NCBI GenBank assembly: GCA_029242545.1
Contig: JAQWTV010000022.1
Coordinates: 1 to 64,000 of the forward strand
Reading direction: 5' to 3'
From: Roseibacillus sp.
Lineage (GTDB): Bacteria > Verrucomicrobiota > Verrucomicrobiia > Verrucomicrobiales > Akkermansiaceae
DNA: 64,000 nt
The notes beneath the pieces are model-generated. The model was not told the origin of the DNA and did not search any database. It worked only from the letters and a program-made list of their open reading frames with translations. The position numbers and the translations under genes are program-made. This document shows, piece by piece, positions 63,217 to 64,000 of this stretch; within the stretch, counting starts at the first letter, position 1, and each line of letters starts with the position of its first letter.

Positions 63217-64000
63217 TCAGTCCGAATTAATCCCGGATTCCGCCAACCTCTGAGCCATTTCAGTCTTCTGCAATTCCTCCGTAAACTCGTGAACCTCTCC
63301 TGTGAGGATCCCCTCCAGATTGTGGGAAGTATGGTTGATGCGGTGATCCGTCACCCGTGACTGAGGAAAATTGTAGGTGCGAATTTTCTCCGAGCGATCT
63401 CCGGAGCCAATCAGGGCCCGTCGTTGGGCAGAATATTTTTCCTGCTCTTCGTGTTGCTTGGCTTCAAAAAGCTTGGAGCGGAGAATCTCAAGGGCCTTTT
63501 CCTTGTTCTGTCCCTGACTTCTTCCGTCTTGGCATTTAACCTGAATCCCAGACGGTAGGTGGGTGACTTGAACTGCCGAGTCTGTGGTGTTGACGTGTTG
63601 ACCTCCTGGACCCCCGGATCGGGTGGCTTGGATATGAAGTTCGTCGGGCTTCAGTTCAATGTCGACCTCCTGAGCCTCGGGCATGACAGCGACCGTTACG
63701 GTAGAGGTATGAATACGCCCCTGGGTCTCTGTTGCAGGGACCCGTTGTACCCGGTGGACCCCGCTTTCATATTTCATCCGACGGAAAACTTCTTCGCCGC
63801 TTACCTTGAGGACCACTTCCTTGAAGCCGCCTACCTCTGAGGGGCTGCTTTCGAGGTGTTCGCATTTCCAGTTGCAGCTGTCTGCATACCGTTCGTACAT
63901 GCGCATGACCTCGCCGGCGAAAAGAGACGCTTCGTCGCCTCCGGCACCTGCTCGGATTTCTACGAGGGCGTTGCGCTCTTCCGTTGGGTCCTGAGGTAGA
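63217..64000 (-). CDS. prfA: Peptide chain release factor 1, N-terminus outside window
   Basis: The frame is open from the right window edge to a stop at 63217, giving about 260 C-terminal residues. Motifs: EIRAGAGGDEASLFAGEVMRMYERYAD, GVHRVQRVPATETQGRIHTSTVTVAV (RF1 type, recognising UAA and UAG, with the PxT-like ATE context), the peptidyl-hydrolysis GGQ in GSGGPGGQHVN, and the C-terminal helical domain ending HNLEGILTGEVHEF. Full RF1 is about 360 residues, so about 100 are missing at the N-terminus. Co-oriented with prmC. Confidence 0.94.
   Translation of the reverse strand, partial: LPQDPTEERNALVEIRAGAGGDEASLFAGEVMRMYERYADSCNWKCEHLESSPSEVGGFKEVVLKVSGEEVFRRMKYESGVHRVQRVPATETQGRIHTSTVTVAVMPEAQEVDIELKPDELHIQATRSGGPGGQHVNTTDSAVQVTHLPSGIQVKCQDGRSQGQNKEKALEILRSKLFEAKQHEEQEKYSAQRRALIGSGDRSEKIRTYNFPQSRVTDHRINHTSHNLEGILTGEVHEFTEELQKTEMAQRLAESGINSD

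Overview
The window is chromosomal DNA from a bacterium that is most likely a member of the Verrucomicrobiota (PVC superphylum). The evidence is a Planctomycetes/Verrucomicrobia-type bacterial microcompartment (BMC) locus, several secreted protein families abundant in that superphylum (DUF1592, DUF1552, DUF1501, DUF1080), a bactofilin, twin-arginine leaders on several exported proteins and Kdo/LPS synthesis (kdsB). Shine-Dalgarno sequences are generally weak and several genes start with GTG or TTG, so many starts were set by protein conservation. No rRNA, tRNA, IS element, prophage or CRISPR array was seen. The one clear RNA gene is tmRNA.

Layout. 1-16.2 kb: mostly exported proteins of uncertain role. 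These are a DUF1080 tail, a Tat-exported Gfo/Idh/MocA oxidoreductase, and a same-strand run of a c-type-haem DUF1592 protein, a DUF1552 protein, a PDZ plus alpha/alpha-toroid protein, a membrane protein and a purple-acid-phosphatase-like enzyme. Then come tmRNA (ssrA, minus strand), a DUF1501 protein, a PlsC-like acyltransferase, a GNAT acetyltransferase and a HEAT-DUF1080 protein. 16.2-18.2 kb: bactofilin, a LON-substrate-binding-domain protein and a probable outer-membrane barrel. 18.2-28.2 kb: the metabolic centrepiece, a divergently transcribed L-rhamnose/L-fucose BMC module. To the left run deoR-type regulator, rhaB (rhamnulokinase) and an lldD-like FMN enzyme. To the right runs a ten-gene operon: pduL, two BMC-H, an acetate-kinase relative, a third BMC-H, BMC-P, CoA-acylating aldehyde dehydrogenase, two more BMC-P, and a class II aldolase.

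28.4-42.4 kb: dinB, a DUF3820 protein, a 2047-residue alpha-2-macroglobulin-like protein without the thioester motif, and a minus-strand group ABC ATPase-dnaX-polX-TPR/coiled-coil protein. 42.5-49.5 kb: gpmI, then the minus-strand group kdsB-pyrG-nagZ-like, then a sodium:solute symporter. 49.5-64 kb: replication and housekeeping genes: dnaA, dnaN, hisH and hisB, a membrane-anchored PTPDL-like protein, an orphan ParA, a possible roadblock-domain protein, ftsH with an enlarged periplasmic domain, a secreted protein, and the minus-strand group prfA (cut by the window end)-prmC-murA.

How the BMC genes fit together (family knowledge plus inference): rhamnulokinase makes rhamnulose-1-phosphate, and the aldolase splits it, and/or fuculose-1-phosphate, to DHAP and L-lactaldehyde. 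Inside the shell the aldehyde dehydrogenase makes an acyl-CoA, PduL makes the acyl-phosphate, and the acetate-kinase relative makes ATP plus the acid, probably lactate. The LldD-like enzyme could then oxidise L-lactate to pyruvate. The most notable observations are the divergent control region, where one perfect palindrome forms the -35 boxes of both promoters, and the kinase, which has lost several canonical acetate-kinase active-site residues.
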